NCBI GenBank assembly: GCA_014872785.1
Contig: WKFJ01000016.1
Location: forward strand, 56,221-120,220
Origin: Alteromonadaceae bacterium
GTDB taxonomy: Bacteria > Pseudomonadota > Gammaproteobacteria > Enterobacterales > Alteromonadaceae
Length of the DNA stretch: 64,000 nt
Direction: 5' to 3'
Shown piece after piece: positions 19,931-29,176 of the stretch. Made by a program: the position numbers and the translations under genes. The notes beneath the pieces were generated by a model, which was not told the DNA's origin, did no database searches, and worked only from the letters and a program-made list of their open reading frames with translations. Every line of letters begins with the position of its first letter. The first letter of the stretch is position 1.

Positions 19931-19946
19931 AGCAGGAATAATGCCA
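19931..19946 (-). promoter_or_regulatory. Sigma54-type (-24/-12) promoter of the adaptor-transporter operon
   Basis: On the minus strand the sequence is TGGCATTATTCCTGCT. It has the obligatory GG-N10-GC spacing and matches TGGCAC-N5-TTGCW at most positions. It would start transcription near 19920, about 50 bases before the adaptor ATG. The presence of a sigma54-activator gene in the same unit supports it. Confidence 0.7.
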
Positions 19947-19993
19947 AAATATAAGCTATTGTTTTTATTGAATTATTTTATTTTCTAAGATGG

Positions 19994-20032
19994 CCGAACA
20001 GGCAGGTGTTCGGTAAATGGTGTGCGCGAACA
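19994..20032. promoter_or_regulatory. Palindromic upstream activator site candidate
   Basis: A perfect dyad CCGAACA-N6-TGTTCGG (19994-20013) is followed at 20021-20032 by TGTGCGCGAACA, which is one base from a perfect TGTTCG/CGAACA palindrome. Both lie 50-90 bases upstream of the sigma54-type promoter, where enhancer-binding proteins bind. The first dyad could alternatively be the mRNA-end hairpin of the STAS-like gene, but no T-run follows it on that strand. Confidence 0.55.
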
Positions 20033-20071
20033 GTGCCCACGCATTCATTATAAGACGAGGGGCTTTTAGCG

Positions 20072-20473
20072 CTATTCGCTGTCGAAGCCTTGGCTCGCCA
20101 GCCATTCTAGAGCAGCTTCTTTTTCGGGAAAGTAACGGCGCTTATAACCCTGAGCCACGGGCATCATATTGGCGACTTGGTAATGTTGTACACTTTCAAG
20201 TTCAAGTACGTAAGCGGTACGAGTTAATCCATGGGCAATTAACCCTTCAATTCCCGCCTTGGTTTTTTCTTGGAACTCAGGCGTACCAAGAATCCAGCGT
20301 CTCGCGTCAATGCAAAGAGCCCACTGTGGAACCGATAAAGATTTAGCTAGTATCAGGATATCAGCCACCAAAGCCAGTCCAGCTTCAGCGTTCATCGCGC
20401 CAACGGGCTCTACAAAAATGGTCTGGTTGTTGTGGGATAAGCTGTAATCGCCGTGCGCTTTGTATTTGGTCAT
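20072..20473 (-). CDS. STAS/SpoIIAA-like small cytosolic protein
   Basis: A 133-residue protein without signal peptide or membrane segment. The alternation of strands and helices and the C-terminal pattern RRYFPEKEAALEWLASQGF resemble the SpoIIAA-like/STAS fold proteins common in marine gammaproteobacteria, but I cannot assign a partner or role. It follows the Tag-like gene by 35 bases with an AGGAGG upstream, so the two are probably co-transcribed with prlC. Confidence 0.6.
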   Translation of the reverse strand: MTKYKAHGDYSLSHNNQTIFVEPVGAMNAEAGLALVADILILAKSLSVPQWALCIDARRWILGTPEFQEKTKAGIEGLIAHGLTRTAYVLELESVQHYQVANMMPVAQGYKRRYFPEKEAALEWLASQGFDSE

Positions 20474-20508
20474 GTCCCTATGTGCCTCCTCAAAGCTGAT
20501 TCATAACG

Positions 20509-21195
20509 TCAAACGCGATTGTCGCCAACGCTCATCGATATGACTCGACTGAGCTCTTGAAGACTACGACCAGACTCTTGCTGGAGATCATTAAACGCAT
20601 TTTGAATGGCAGATAATGAACGTTTTGACGTTGCTGAACCAGTGATAATGTCTCTTGCTTGGAAGTATCCCACAACATCGTTGCTGAGTAAAAATGTATC
20701 CTTACCAAGTGTGCGAAGGGCGTATGCTCCGGTATTCCCGCCTAGGCGGCTGCCATGTTTCTTAAGGAATTCCCATAAACCAATAATATTATCACTCGGC
20801 CAATGTGCCACAAACTCAGCAAAACTGCCGTGTTCCCTGGCAACATCAGCAATCATAATGGCATTGTCACGGATGGTTCTGACTTTAGTAAAATTGCGAA
20901 TAATGCGTTTATCGCCGGCTTTTTGCTCAAGCATTTCATCCGGTATCAAACACACTTTTTCAATGTTAAATTCGAAAAACACCTGCTCAAAATCAGCCCA
21001 CTTTTGCTCAACCACGCGCCAAACAAATCCCGATTGGAACACCTTCTTAGTGAATTCCGCCAAGAACCTGTCGTCGCCCAGTTCGGCAATATCGCTATTT
21101 GTTCTCGGACGCCCCAACAAAGATTCAAGGCTCGCCTCTCCGCCTTTGCGTTCGGCGGCGCGGTGATATATTTGTTGAAACGTTTCTAAACTCAT
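20509..21195 (-). CDS. Divergent DNA-3-methyladenine glycosylase I-like protein
   Basis: A 228-residue protein whose central part follows the E. coli Tag pattern: a two-helix opening (DDRFLAEFTKKVFQSGFVWRVV), the FEQVFFEFNIEKV segment, and RIIRNFTKVRTIRDNA, equivalent to the IIRHRGKIQAIIGNA of Tag. This suggests a helix-hairpin-helix base-excision glycosylase fold. The N-terminal CxW and C-terminal His/Cys that bind zinc in Tag are absent, and the C terminus is different, so the substrate is uncertain. It lies 11 bases after prlC. Confidence 0.72.
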   Translation of the reverse strand: MSLETFQQIYHRAAERKGGEASLESLLGRPRTNSDIAELGDDRFLAEFTKKVFQSGFVWRVVEQKWADFEQVFFEFNIEKVCLIPDEMLEQKAGDKRIIRNFTKVRTIRDNAIMIADVAREHGSFAEFVAHWPSDNIIGLWEFLKKHGSRLGGNTGAYALRTLGKDTFLLSNDVVGYFQARDIITGSATSKRSLSAIQNAFNDLQQESGRSLQELSRVISMSVGDNRV

Positions 21196-21206
21196 TACCT
21201 GCGTCC

Positions 21207-23246
21207 TTAACCTGTAATGCCAGAATGTCTGAGCAATGCATCGATTTGTGGCTCGCGGCCACGGAATGCTTTAAACAGTTCCATTGGCTCCTTCGAGCCC
21301 CCCATCTCTAGAATGTTTTGCAAGAACGATTTGCCGGTTTGCGGGTTGAAGATGCCTTCTTCTTCGAAACGCGAGTATGCATCAGAAGATAACACCTCAG
21401 CCCATTTATAACTGTAGTAACCGGCAGCGTAACCACCAGCAAAGATATGGCCGAATGCGTGTTGGAAACGATTGAATGCAGGAGGAATGACAACCGCAAC
21501 TTGGCTGCGAACACGATCCAGATAATGCTGAACACTTACGCCCTCTTGATACTCGCTGTGAAGTCCAAAATCAAAAAGCGAAAACTCTAGCTGTCTAACC
21601 ATTTGCATAGCGGACTGAAAGTTCTTCGCCGCTAACATTTTGTCTAACAACTCTTGCGGCAATGGCTCGCCAGTTTCATGGTGACCAGAAATGAAAGCTA
21701 GAGCATCGGCTTCCCAACACCAATTTTCCAAGAACTGACTCGGTAGCTCTACCGCGTCCCAAGCGACCCCCTGAATACCTGCAACCCCAGGCTCATTGAC
21801 CTTAGTCAACATGTGATGAATACCGTGACCAAACTCGTGGAACAAAGTAATCACTTCGTCATGAGTAAATAGGGCAGGTTTATCTCCCACCGGGCCGTTA
21901 AAATTACAGGTTAAATAGGCGATGGGATGTTGCAGCTGTCCATCTTCGCGGTATCTTCTGCCACGACATTCGTCCATCCATGCGCCGCCGCGTTTGCGTG
22001 CACGAGCATAGAGGTCTAAATAAAATGCACCGCGCTTTTCGCCCGAGGCATCATAAATCACATAATATTTAACGTCTTCATGCCAGGTATCTAGTGGTTG
22101 TTCTTGTTTGACTTGCACTCCATACAAACGGTTAACCACTTCGAATAAGCCAGAGACGACTTTTGACTCTGGGAAATAGGGTCGTAGCATTTCATCTGAA
22201 ATTGCATATTTGTCCTGCTTTAATTTTTCAGCGTAATAAGGTAGATCCCAAGCTTGCAGATCCGTTGCCTGATACTTCTGCTCTGCGTATTCGCGAATCT
22301 CTGCAAGCTCTTTTTCAGCCTGCGGCTTGGAGCGCTTGGCTAGGTCTTGTAAAAATTGCTGAACTTGCTGCTCAGACTCGGCCATTTTGGTAGCCAGTGA
22401 CAACTGCGCATAGTTGTCAAAATCCAATAGCTCTGCCAGTGATTGGCGCAGCCCCATGGTTTCATTGATAACCTCTGTGTTATCAAATTCCCCGGCATTC
22501 GGACCTACGTCAGAGGCAACCGTCACAAACGCCTGATACATTTCTTCTCTTAATGCGCGGTTATCGCAATAAGTCATTACTGGTAAATAGCTGGGAAAAT
22601 CTAAGGTAAACAACCAACCGTTTAATTCTTTTTGCTCTGCGGCTTGTTTTGCAGCAGCAAGGGCCGATTCTGGAATGCCCGAGAGCTCTTTAAGCTCTGT
22701 TACCTGTTTACTCCATGCCAACTTAGCGTCCATGATATTGTTACCAAATGTCGACGAAAGCTCAGAGAGTTTGGACTTTATCTCGGCATAACGCTTTTTC
22801 TTGTCATCGGGTAACGCAATACCTGATAACTTAAAATCGCGAAGATTATTATCGATAACTTTCTGCTTCGCAAAATCCAAAGAGGCGAAGGCTTCTGAAT
22901 CTTTAATAGATTGAATAGCTTTGTATAAGCCTTCGTGTTGGCCTACCCAAGTACTAAATTCTGACAGTAGCGGTAAACACGCATCATGAGCTTCCCTTAG
23001 CTCGTCACTGCTAACCACAGAATTCATATGACTAACCGGTGACCACACTTTACTCAGTACATCATCTGCCGCATCGGTAGGAACAATGAGGTTGTCCCAG
23101 GTAAATTCTGTGTTTTTTAGGCAATCTTCAATTACCCCCTTGTTGTATTCGATGGCTTGCGTAACCAAATCAACAATGGAGTCTGGGTCTACTTTTGAAA
23201 ACTCAGGCAAGATATCGCCGAAAGGAAAATGCTCAGATTTCGTCAT
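21207..23246 (-). CDS. prlC: Oligopeptidase A (M3 metallopeptidase)
   Basis: A 679-residue cytosolic zinc oligopeptidase (E. coli PrlC 680 residues) that degrades peptides, including cleaved signal peptides. The zinc motif HEFGHGIHH lies at residues 470-478, with the third ligand region in the following EWAFELPSQF-like segment (WDAVELPSQFLENW). The conserved substrate-binding YAAGYYSYKWAE is near the C terminus. It heads a small minus-strand group with the Tag-like and STAS-like genes. Confidence 0.97.
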   Translation of the reverse strand: MTKSEHFPFGDILPEFSKVDPDSIVDLVTQAIEYNKGVIEDCLKNTEFTWDNLIVPTDAADDVLSKVWSPVSHMNSVVSSDELREAHDACLPLLSEFSTWVGQHEGLYKAIQSIKDSEAFASLDFAKQKVIDNNLRDFKLSGIALPDDKKKRYAEIKSKLSELSSTFGNNIMDAKLAWSKQVTELKELSGIPESALAAAKQAAEQKELNGWLFTLDFPSYLPVMTYCDNRALREEMYQAFVTVASDVGPNAGEFDNTEVINETMGLRQSLAELLDFDNYAQLSLATKMAESEQQVQQFLQDLAKRSKPQAEKELAEIREYAEQKYQATDLQAWDLPYYAEKLKQDKYAISDEMLRPYFPESKVVSGLFEVVNRLYGVQVKQEQPLDTWHEDVKYYVIYDASGEKRGAFYLDLYARARKRGGAWMDECRGRRYREDGQLQHPIAYLTCNFNGPVGDKPALFTHDEVITLFHEFGHGIHHMLTKVNEPGVAGIQGVAWDAVELPSQFLENWCWEADALAFISGHHETGEPLPQELLDKMLAAKNFQSAMQMVRQLEFSLFDFGLHSEYQEGVSVQHYLDRVRSQVAVVIPPAFNRFQHAFGHIFAGGYAAGYYSYKWAEVLSSDAYSRFEEEGIFNPQTGKSFLQNILEMGGSKEPMELFKAFRGREPQIDALLRHSGITG

Positions 23247-23416
23247 AATTTCAATAATGGTCTAGACTTAGTTAAAGGTTAACATTAGGGCACGTGCTGG
23301 GTTATTCAAGTTGTGAAAAGCTGATTAACTTGTTATGCGCTCTAATTTTACACAGCAGCTTTTATCACCGTCAGTTAATAAGAGAGATCTTGATAGGACT
23401 AGGGAGATAGCAACGC

Positions 23417-23764
23417 GTGAAGGTTCTGGTAATTGATGATAGTAAACTGGCTCGGTCCGCTATTATCAACTTGGTAAAACAGACCGTGCCCAAAGCCACT
23501 TTTGCCGAAGCAGAAGATGGCGATATTGCACTTCGCATGATTGGCGAGGACAACTACGACCTGTACACCATTGACTATACTATGCCAGGCGCAAATGGTG
23601 AGATAGTGGCGCTTGCAGCCCTCACAGCTAGCCCACGCGCCAAAATTTGCATGCTCACATCCGCCACAGGAGGCGATATGCAAGCGCGCTGTGAACGTAT
23701 CGGTGTAAAATTTTTGAGCAAAGAAAACTTCGAAAGTGATCTAATCAGCTTCATAACTTCTTAA
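23417..23764 (+). CDS. Single-domain CheY-like response regulator
   Basis: A 115-residue stand-alone receiver domain with acidic pair DD at 7-8, phospho-acceptor Asp53 (YTIDYTMPG), the switch Thr/Ser in MLTSA and a Lys in LSKENF. There is no output domain, so it must act through protein contacts. The start is GTG with GGGAG upstream. No kinase or chemotaxis gene is next to it; the neighbours are prlC (divergent) and gor. Confidence 0.88.
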   Translation: MKVLVIDDSKLARSAIINLVKQTVPKATFAEAEDGDIALRMIGEDNYDLYTIDYTMPGANGEIVALAALTASPRAKICMLTSATGGDMQARCERIGVKFLSKENFESDLISFITS

Positions 23765-23941
23765 AACACATAACCCAATCACGGCTAGTGAGCATTTTCG
23801 CACTTAGACGTAATAAAATGCGGCTTAGCCAGTTCTAATTAAAAAATTTAAAGCAGGCAATCGATTAAGTGGGTTTGCTTTTATTACCTCAAGCCCTATA
23901 ACCTATTGCACATTCAAGCGATTAACAGTTAGAGACCTATC

Positions 23942-25291
23942 ATGGCAGATTTTGATTATATTTGTATCGGCGGCGGCAGTGGCGGTATTGCCTCTGCAAA
24001 TAGAGCAGCAATGCACGGTAAGAAAGTGGCAATCGTAGAAGCTCGCCATATCGGCGGCACGTGCGTAAACGTTGGTTGTGTGCCCAAAAAAGCAATGTGG
24101 TATGGCGCGCAAGTGGCAGAAGCTATTCACTTGTATGCTGAGGATTATGGTTTTGACGTTACCGTAAACAACTTCAACTGGAAAACGCTAGTTGATAGCC
24201 GTGAAGCTTACATCGAACGCATCCACGGCTCTTATGGTCGTGTCTTTGAAAAGAACGAAGTGACGGTCATCAACGGCTTCGCGTCTTTTGTTGATAAAAA
24301 CATGATTGAAGTCGAGGGCAAGCAATACACTGCAGAACATATTCTTGTGGCAACAGGCGGACGTCCTTGGAGACCCGAGATTCCAGGTGCAGAACATGGT
24401 ATCGACTCCGATGGTTTTTTCGAACTTACCGAACAGCCTAAAAGTGCACTGGTTATTGGTGCCGGCTACATTGCTGTTGAGCTAGCAGGTGTGCTACATG
24501 CACTAGGCACAGAAACCCATTTAGCAGTGCGTAAACACGCGCCACTGAGAAACTTCGACAACTCGATTCATGAGACATTAGTCGAGTTGATGGGTCAACA
24601 TGGACCAACATTACACACGCATTCAACGCCTGAGAAAGTGGTAAAGAATGACGATGGCAGCCTCACAGTAACCTTCACCAATGGCAACAGCCTAACGGTG
24701 GAAACTCTTATTTGGGCAGTAGGCCGCGTACCCGCCAGCGACAAACTGGGCTTGGAAAAAATTGGTGTTGAACTGGACGAAAAAGGCTACATCAAGGTAG
24801 ACGAATACCAGAACACTAATGTCGAAGGGGTTTATGCACTTGGTGACAATATTGGCAAAGTAGAACTAACACCCGTTGCAGTTAAAGCGGGTCGTATTTT
24901 GTCTGAAAGACTATTCAACGGACAAACCGAATTAAAAATGGACTACAGCCTCATTCCAACGGTGGTATTTAGCCACCCACCGATTGGCACCATAGGATTG
25001 ACCGAAGAGGAAGCGAAGGCCGAGTATGGCGAAGATAATGTGAAAGTCTACAACAGTAGCTTCGCCGCCATGTACACAGCTGTCACTAAGAACCGTCAAT
25101 TAACCCGCATGAAATTGATTTGCGCGGGTGACAATGAAAAAGTCGTAGGCCTTCACGGTATTGGTTTTGCCATGGATGAAATTCTGCAAGGCTTTGGTGT
25201 TGCCATTAAAATGGGAGCGACCAAAGCGGACTTTGACAACTGCGTCGCAATTCACCCCACTTCAGGTGAAGAGTACGTAACACTGCGCTAA
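23942..25291 (+). CDS. gor: Glutathione-disulfide reductase
   Basis: A 449-residue FAD flavoprotein that reduces oxidised glutathione with NADPH. It has the N-terminal dinucleotide motif GGGSGGIA, the redox pair Cys41/Cys46 in [13 protein letters not shown], the NADPH-binding [17 protein letters not shown] with the following VRKHAPLR arginines, the FAD motif VYALGDN, and the C-terminal catalytic His in AIHPTSGEE. Length matches the E. coli enzyme (450). It is monocistronic, ending at a strong terminator. Confidence 0.97.
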   Translation: MADFDYICIGGGSGGIASANRAAMHGKKVAIVEARHIGGTCVNVGCVPKKAMWYGAQVAEAIHLYAEDYGFDVTVNNFNWKTLVDSREAYIERIHGSYGRVFEKNEVTVINGFASFVDKNMIEVEGKQYTAEHILVATGGRPWRPEIPGAEHGIDSDGFFELTEQPKSALVIGAGYIAVELAGVLHALGTETHLAVRKHAPLRNFDNSIHETLVELMGQHGPTLHTHSTPEKVVKNDDGSLTVTFTNGNSLTVETLIWAVGRVPASDKLGLEKIGVELDEKGYIKVDEYQNTNVEGVYALGDNIGKVELTPVAVKAGRILSERLFNGQTELKMDYSLIPTVVFSHPPIGTIGLTEEEAKAEYGEDNVKVYNSSFAAMYTAVTKNRQLTRMKLICAGDNEKVVGLHGIGFAMDEILQGFGVAIKMGATKADFDNCVAIHPTSGEEYVTLR

Positions 25292-25318
25292 TGCGCAGAA
25301 ATTGTTAATAAAGTATTG

Positions 25319-25344
25319 AAAGGCAGCTCAAAGCTGCCTTTTTT
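25319..25344 (+). terminator. Intrinsic terminator of gor
   Basis: The stem AAAGGCAGC / GCTGCCTTT with loop TCAAA is followed by a T-run, 28 bases after the gor stop codon. Confidence 0.9.
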
Positions 25345-25466
25345 AGCTCCGTAGATAGTACACTCTTAATCCGTTTCAGGGTCAATACTTGGACATTTTC
25401 ACTGCAATAAAGCCCTGCCCCTTTGTCCCTTAGCTACCTTCACAGTGCGCCAGTCAATGACTCCCA

Positions 25467-26189
25467 TTAAACAGGCGAAAGAGACAAATCGATTGATGTG
25501 TAATACAAGTCAGCAACCCCCTCGTAACCAGAGTCAGTGCCTACAAAAATCCATATACTGCCACTTTGAGAAGTTTGCACCTCAAAGCCGTTTTCAAGTT
25601 CAATTTCTATGGTTTTTTCTGCAAATACATTACCGCTGCAGTCTGCTTCGCTTGCCGCTACATCCCCTACCATTAGTGCGTCATTACCGGGCTCAGACTG
25701 GTTGCCTTTGTCGACGTTAAGGTAATAATCCACTTGTGCAGGTTCGATTTCCGACGCTCCTACCTTAACAAAAACCGACTCTCCGGGTGCGCCGCCAATA
25801 CCAACACAACCAACACCGGCGTTTGATAGAAAAGTTAGACTTCCGGACAATTGGTAGCGTGTACTGGGTTGTAATTCAGTAACTTCAGTCTTTAAAAACA
25901 TAAACAAATCATCGCTTCTGTTGCTGCCTTTGAGACGAAACCCTTGCATTGAGTTATCTGAAGGCAATGGTGCCAACTGTGCTACCAATTCATAAATATC
26001 AGCATCTGTAATCGGGTAATCAGAAAAACCTGCGGACCAGGTACCGGCACCCTCATTAAAAACAATAGATATGTCGACTGGCGCTGTCGCAGGAGGTGGT
26101 GTTGGGTCGGGGACAGGCTGTGATTGTTCATTAGAACTGCCACACGCCGTTAGCATCAAAGGAATACACAATGGGATAAGTTGTCGCAT
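25467..26189 (-). CDS. Lipoprotein of unknown function
   Basis: About 240 residues. The N terminus MRQLIPLCIPLMLTACGSS carries a lipobox (LTAC), followed by a proline-rich linker and a beta-rich domain with four further Cys in two spaced pairs (GCVGIGG, ADCSGN), a pattern expected for an extracellular sandwich fold. The start at 26189 is chosen because the signal peptide begins there; the longer frame to 26219 adds ten charged residues. I do not recognise a family. It stands alone, transcribed divergently from pldA. Confidence 0.68.
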   Translation of the reverse strand: MRQLIPLCIPLMLTACGSSNEQSQPVPDPTPPPATAPVDISIVFNEGAGTWSAGFSDYPITDADIYELVAQLAPLPSDNSMQGFRLKGSNRSDDLFMFLKTEVTELQPSTRYQLSGSLTFLSNAGVGCVGIGGAPGESVFVKVGASEIEPAQVDYYLNVDKGNQSEPGNDALMVGDVAASEADCSGNVFAEKTIEIELENGFEVQTSQSGSIWIFVGTDSGYEGVADLYYTSIDLSLSPV

Positions 26190-26493
26190 TTTTCTGCTTC
26201 GGTCGTTTAATGGCGACAATCCTAAGGCAAAGGGTCTTCTCGGTTTGTAATGCTTTGTAATCTAAGCGTTTTAATTTGTGAAAAAGTGCAATTAAGACTA
26301 ATGTTGAATGACATTTGTTTCGAAATACTTCTAGCATTCAAGTTGGCAAAAGCCTTATATTTTTACCTTGACTGTCGAGTGATAATAATTTGTCATGAAA
26401 CGGCGATATTACAAATGTAGCCTGTTGATATTGCCGGAAACATTCAGCACAAACCACCGTGCATGCACTCAAGAGTACAAAGAGACTGAAAAA
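26190..26493. other. Intergenic region upstream of pldA
   Basis: About 300 bases between divergent starts. It is AT-rich and must hold both promoters; I see no clear operator, repeat or RNA gene. Confidence 0.45.
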
Positions 26494-27513
26494 ATGTTGA
26501 AACCTGCCCTAATTGGCCTTCTTTTACTTACTACCTCAAGTCTCACTGCAGCCGCTCAAGATGCAACCCAATGCGTAATGCGTCACTATCAAAATAGTGA
26601 TGGAAAGATGACACTAAACGCCATTCGAGCGCAATGCGAGCAGCCTACTATCAATGAAGACGAAACCAGTTTACAGCGCCCGCCAGGCGGTATTGTTAAT
26701 ACGGGCGTGATTTCAGAACGTTTTCTCAAAGAACAGCGTACCCAGTTTGATCCTTATGTGATCACCCCGCATAAGATGAATTACATCCTTCCCGCTTACA
26801 TTACCAACGACAGTCAAAATCCCGCATACGAGGGCATAAATAGCTTCAGTAATAACTTGGAGGATATCGAGTCTAAGTTTCAATTGAGTCTAAAAGTCCC
26901 GCTGACCTCAGAAAGCATGTTTATAGAAGGTGACTCTTTGTATTTAGGGTTTACTTTACAGGCTTGGTGGCAAGTATACGCAAGTAGTATTTCTAAACCT
27001 TTTAGAGAAACCAATTACCAACCAGAAGTTTTCTATATGGCTCCTCTAGATTGGCACCCATTTGGCGGTAACACCGGTTTTGTAGTCGGTTTAGAACATC
27101 AATCCAATGGTCGCTCTCAAGGACTATCTAGAAGTTGGAACCGCCTCTACGGTCACTTCCTTTATGAAAAAGATGATTTTGCGTTGTCTTTTAAACCCTG
27201 GGCAAGACTGCAAGAGGACGAAAAAGAATTTCCACAGGATCCAGAAGGTGATGATAACCCAGATATCGAAGACTACATGGGAAAATACGAGCTGGGCATG
27301 ATGTACAAATGGGATAACTTGCAGTTTAGCTTTATGGGCAGACGCAACTTTGCAACTAAAAAAGGTGCTTTGGAACTTGGCGTAACCTTTCCTTTGTGGG
27401 GCAGGTTACGCGGATATGCACAGGCCTTCAATGGCTATGGTGATAGCATGATTGACTACAACCACAAACAAACCCGATTTGGTATCGGCTTTGCTCTGAG
27501 CGACATGCTTTAA
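26494..27513 (+). CDS. pldA: Outer-membrane phospholipase A1
   Basis: A 339-residue outer-membrane barrel enzyme with a signal peptide ending in TAAAQ. The OMPLA catalytic triad is visible with correct spacing: His202 and Ser204 in EHQSNGRS and Asn216 in SWNRLY (E. coli His142, Ser144, Asn156). It also has the early HKMNYILP strand and C-terminal barrel strands. The enzyme hydrolyses phospholipids misplaced to the outer leaflet. The start is set at 26494, where the signal peptide begins; the frame upstream to 26395 adds a non-conserved segment. Confidence 0.95.
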   Translation: MLKPALIGLLLLTTSSLTAAAQDATQCVMRHYQNSDGKMTLNAIRAQCEQPTINEDETSLQRPPGGIVNTGVISERFLKEQRTQFDPYVITPHKMNYILPAYITNDSQNPAYEGINSFSNNLEDIESKFQLSLKVPLTSESMFIEGDSLYLGFTLQAWWQVYASSISKPFRETNYQPEVFYMAPLDWHPFGGNTGFVVGLEHQSNGRSQGLSRSWNRLYGHFLYEKDDFALSFKPWARLQEDEKEFPQDPEGDDNPDIEDYMGKYELGMMYKWDNLQFSFMGRRNFATKKGALELGVTFPLWGRLRGYAQAFNGYGDSMIDYNHKQTRFGIGFALSDML

Positions 27514-27579
27514 CAAGAATATAAGTGACCTGACGAATTAAGCATTAGCGACAGGCAAGCAACACTGGGAGAAGCAGCG

Positions 27580-28032
27580 ATGGACTGGTTACAACTGATG
27601 GAAATTGCGGTGTCACTGAGCAATCGCTTGGATACTCACTGGACACTATTTATCACGGTACACTTGGCGCTAATTGGCGGGATTATTTATGTCGATAGGC
27701 CACTCAAACGACCAGAAAAGTGGGCGGCCATTCTGGTATATACGGGCTTCGCTGCAATCAACTTTCTTATGATGGTGAATCTGATTAATTTCCAAAACAG
27801 CTTGTATATTGACCTTATAGCTATGAAAAACCAACCTTGCTGTGAAGGTTTAGCAAGTATCGCTTATATTGAACGTTTGGCAGAATTCGGTAGTTTCAAA
27901 ACCACCAGATGGAGTATCGCAGGCGTGCATTTGGCAATGTATATATTGGTGACCATTTCTATCATTAATGATTCCGTGCACCGCAAATCGGGCAAACAGC
28001 TCGCAAGCGACAACAGTAACGAACCACAATAA
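27580..28032 (+). CDS. Small inner-membrane protein of unknown function
   Basis: A 150-residue protein with about three membrane helices (near 20-37, 48-68 and 111-130) and a Cys pair (QPCCEG) in the loop between the second and third. It sits between pldA and the RND adaptor gene on the same strand with gaps of 66 and 51 bases, so it may be part of either unit. I do not recognise the family. Confidence 0.65.
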   Translation: MDWLQLMEIAVSLSNRLDTHWTLFITVHLALIGGIIYVDRPLKRPEKWAAILVYTGFAAINFLMMVNLINFQNSLYIDLIAMKNQPCCEGLASIAYIERLAEFGSFKTTRWSIAGVHLAMYILVTISIINDSVHRKSGKQLASDNSNEPQ

Positions 28033-28083
28033 ACTAACCGCCGATCCCAGCAATCGATGGATAGAACAATGAGAGACGAAACG

Positions 28084-29166
28084 ATGAAATTAAAAGCAAC
28101 CACACGACTCTTTCAAACTTGCGTCTTGGTAGGCGGCCTAACGTTGCTTGCAGCATGTGATTCCAATGAAGTAGCGACGCAAGTGGAACCCAAGTTACGT
28201 CCGGTTAGAACATTAGAAGTTAAGCCGGCAGAAAACAGCCTTTACAAGGAATTCACAGCAGTAGTCGACGCCTCTCAAAAAGTTGATTTAGCCTTCAAAG
28301 TTTCAGGGCGTATCATCGAAATGCCGATAAATTCGGGGGACGAAGTACGTGAGGGTCAGCTAGTCGCTCGTTTAGATGACACTGACATTAAAATCCAGCT
28401 AGATGAAGCGCAATCTAGCTATGATAAAGCCTTATCAGACTTTGAACGCGCCAAAGACCTGATTAAAACCAACAGTATTTCCCAAGCTGACTTTGACCAA
28501 CTAAAAGCGCAGTTTTCATCGGCCAAGGCTCAACTTGAAAACGCGCAAAACCGACTAGAATACACTCGCTTGTACGCATCATTTGACGGCATTATCGCGG
28601 AGCGATACGTAGAGAATTTTCAGGAAATTAACGCGCAGACGCCAATTGTTGCGTTACACGATTTGAATAACATCAATTTTAAAGTGGACGTGCCAGAAAG
28701 CATTCTAATTAACGTCGCACCCAATGCGATTCCGCCTAAAGTCACCGCTTTCTTTGAATCCATCCCTGATAGAACCTTTGATTTAACATACAAGGAAATA
28801 TCCACTCAAGCCGACGCAGTCACCAAAACCTATCAAGTCGTATTCACTATGCCGAGTCCCAAGAGCTATACCTTGCTTCCGGGTATGTCGGCACGAGTGC
28901 GAGTAGAGCGCTCGGCAGAACTTGGGCCATCCGCCAACTTTTATTTACCTGCACATGCGGTATTGATGGATGCCGAAGGCAACTATGTTTATACGGTGAG
29001 CAGCTCTGGAGAGGGGCAAGGCACAATCAAAAGACAAGCCGTGAGTATTGGCGAGATTACTTCCTGGGGCATAGAGATCTATTCAGGCATTGATGTTGGC
29101 CAGCATGTGGTGACCGCAGGTATGAGCAAGGTCACTGATGGCATGTTAGTTAAGTTCTCAGGTTGA
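28084..29166 (+). CDS. RND efflux periplasmic adaptor lipoprotein
   Basis: A 360-residue membrane-fusion protein with a lipobox signal (LLAACDSN), the lipoyl motif VSGRIIEMPINSGDEVREGQLVARLDD, an alpha-hairpin (about 95-165), the beta-barrel domain and a membrane-proximal C-terminal domain ending VTDGMLVKFSG. It connects the RND pump encoded 10 bases downstream to an outer-membrane channel, which is not in the window. The start at 28084 begins the signal peptide; the frame upstream to 28057 adds nine charged residues. Confidence 0.93.
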   Translation: MKLKATTRLFQTCVLVGGLTLLAACDSNEVATQVEPKLRPVRTLEVKPAENSLYKEFTAVVDASQKVDLAFKVSGRIIEMPINSGDEVREGQLVARLDDTDIKIQLDEAQSSYDKALSDFERAKDLIKTNSISQADFDQLKAQFSSAKAQLENAQNRLEYTRLYASFDGIIAERYVENFQEINAQTPIVALHDLNNINFKVDVPESILINVAPNAIPPKVTAFFESIPDRTFDLTYKEISTQADAVTKTYQVVFTMPSPKSYTLLPGMSARVRVERSAELGPSANFYLPAHAVLMDAEGNYVYTVSSSGEGQGTIKRQAVSIGEITSWGIEIYSGIDVGQHVVTAGMSKVTDGMLVKFSG

Positions 29167-29176
29167 GGTGTCGGCT

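Noticed and set aside
19994..20013. The CCGAACA dyad read as a terminator of the STAS-like gene
   Set aside because: No T-run follows the hairpin on the minus strand, and its position relative to a sigma54-type promoter fits an activator site better. It is kept as a regulatory candidate.
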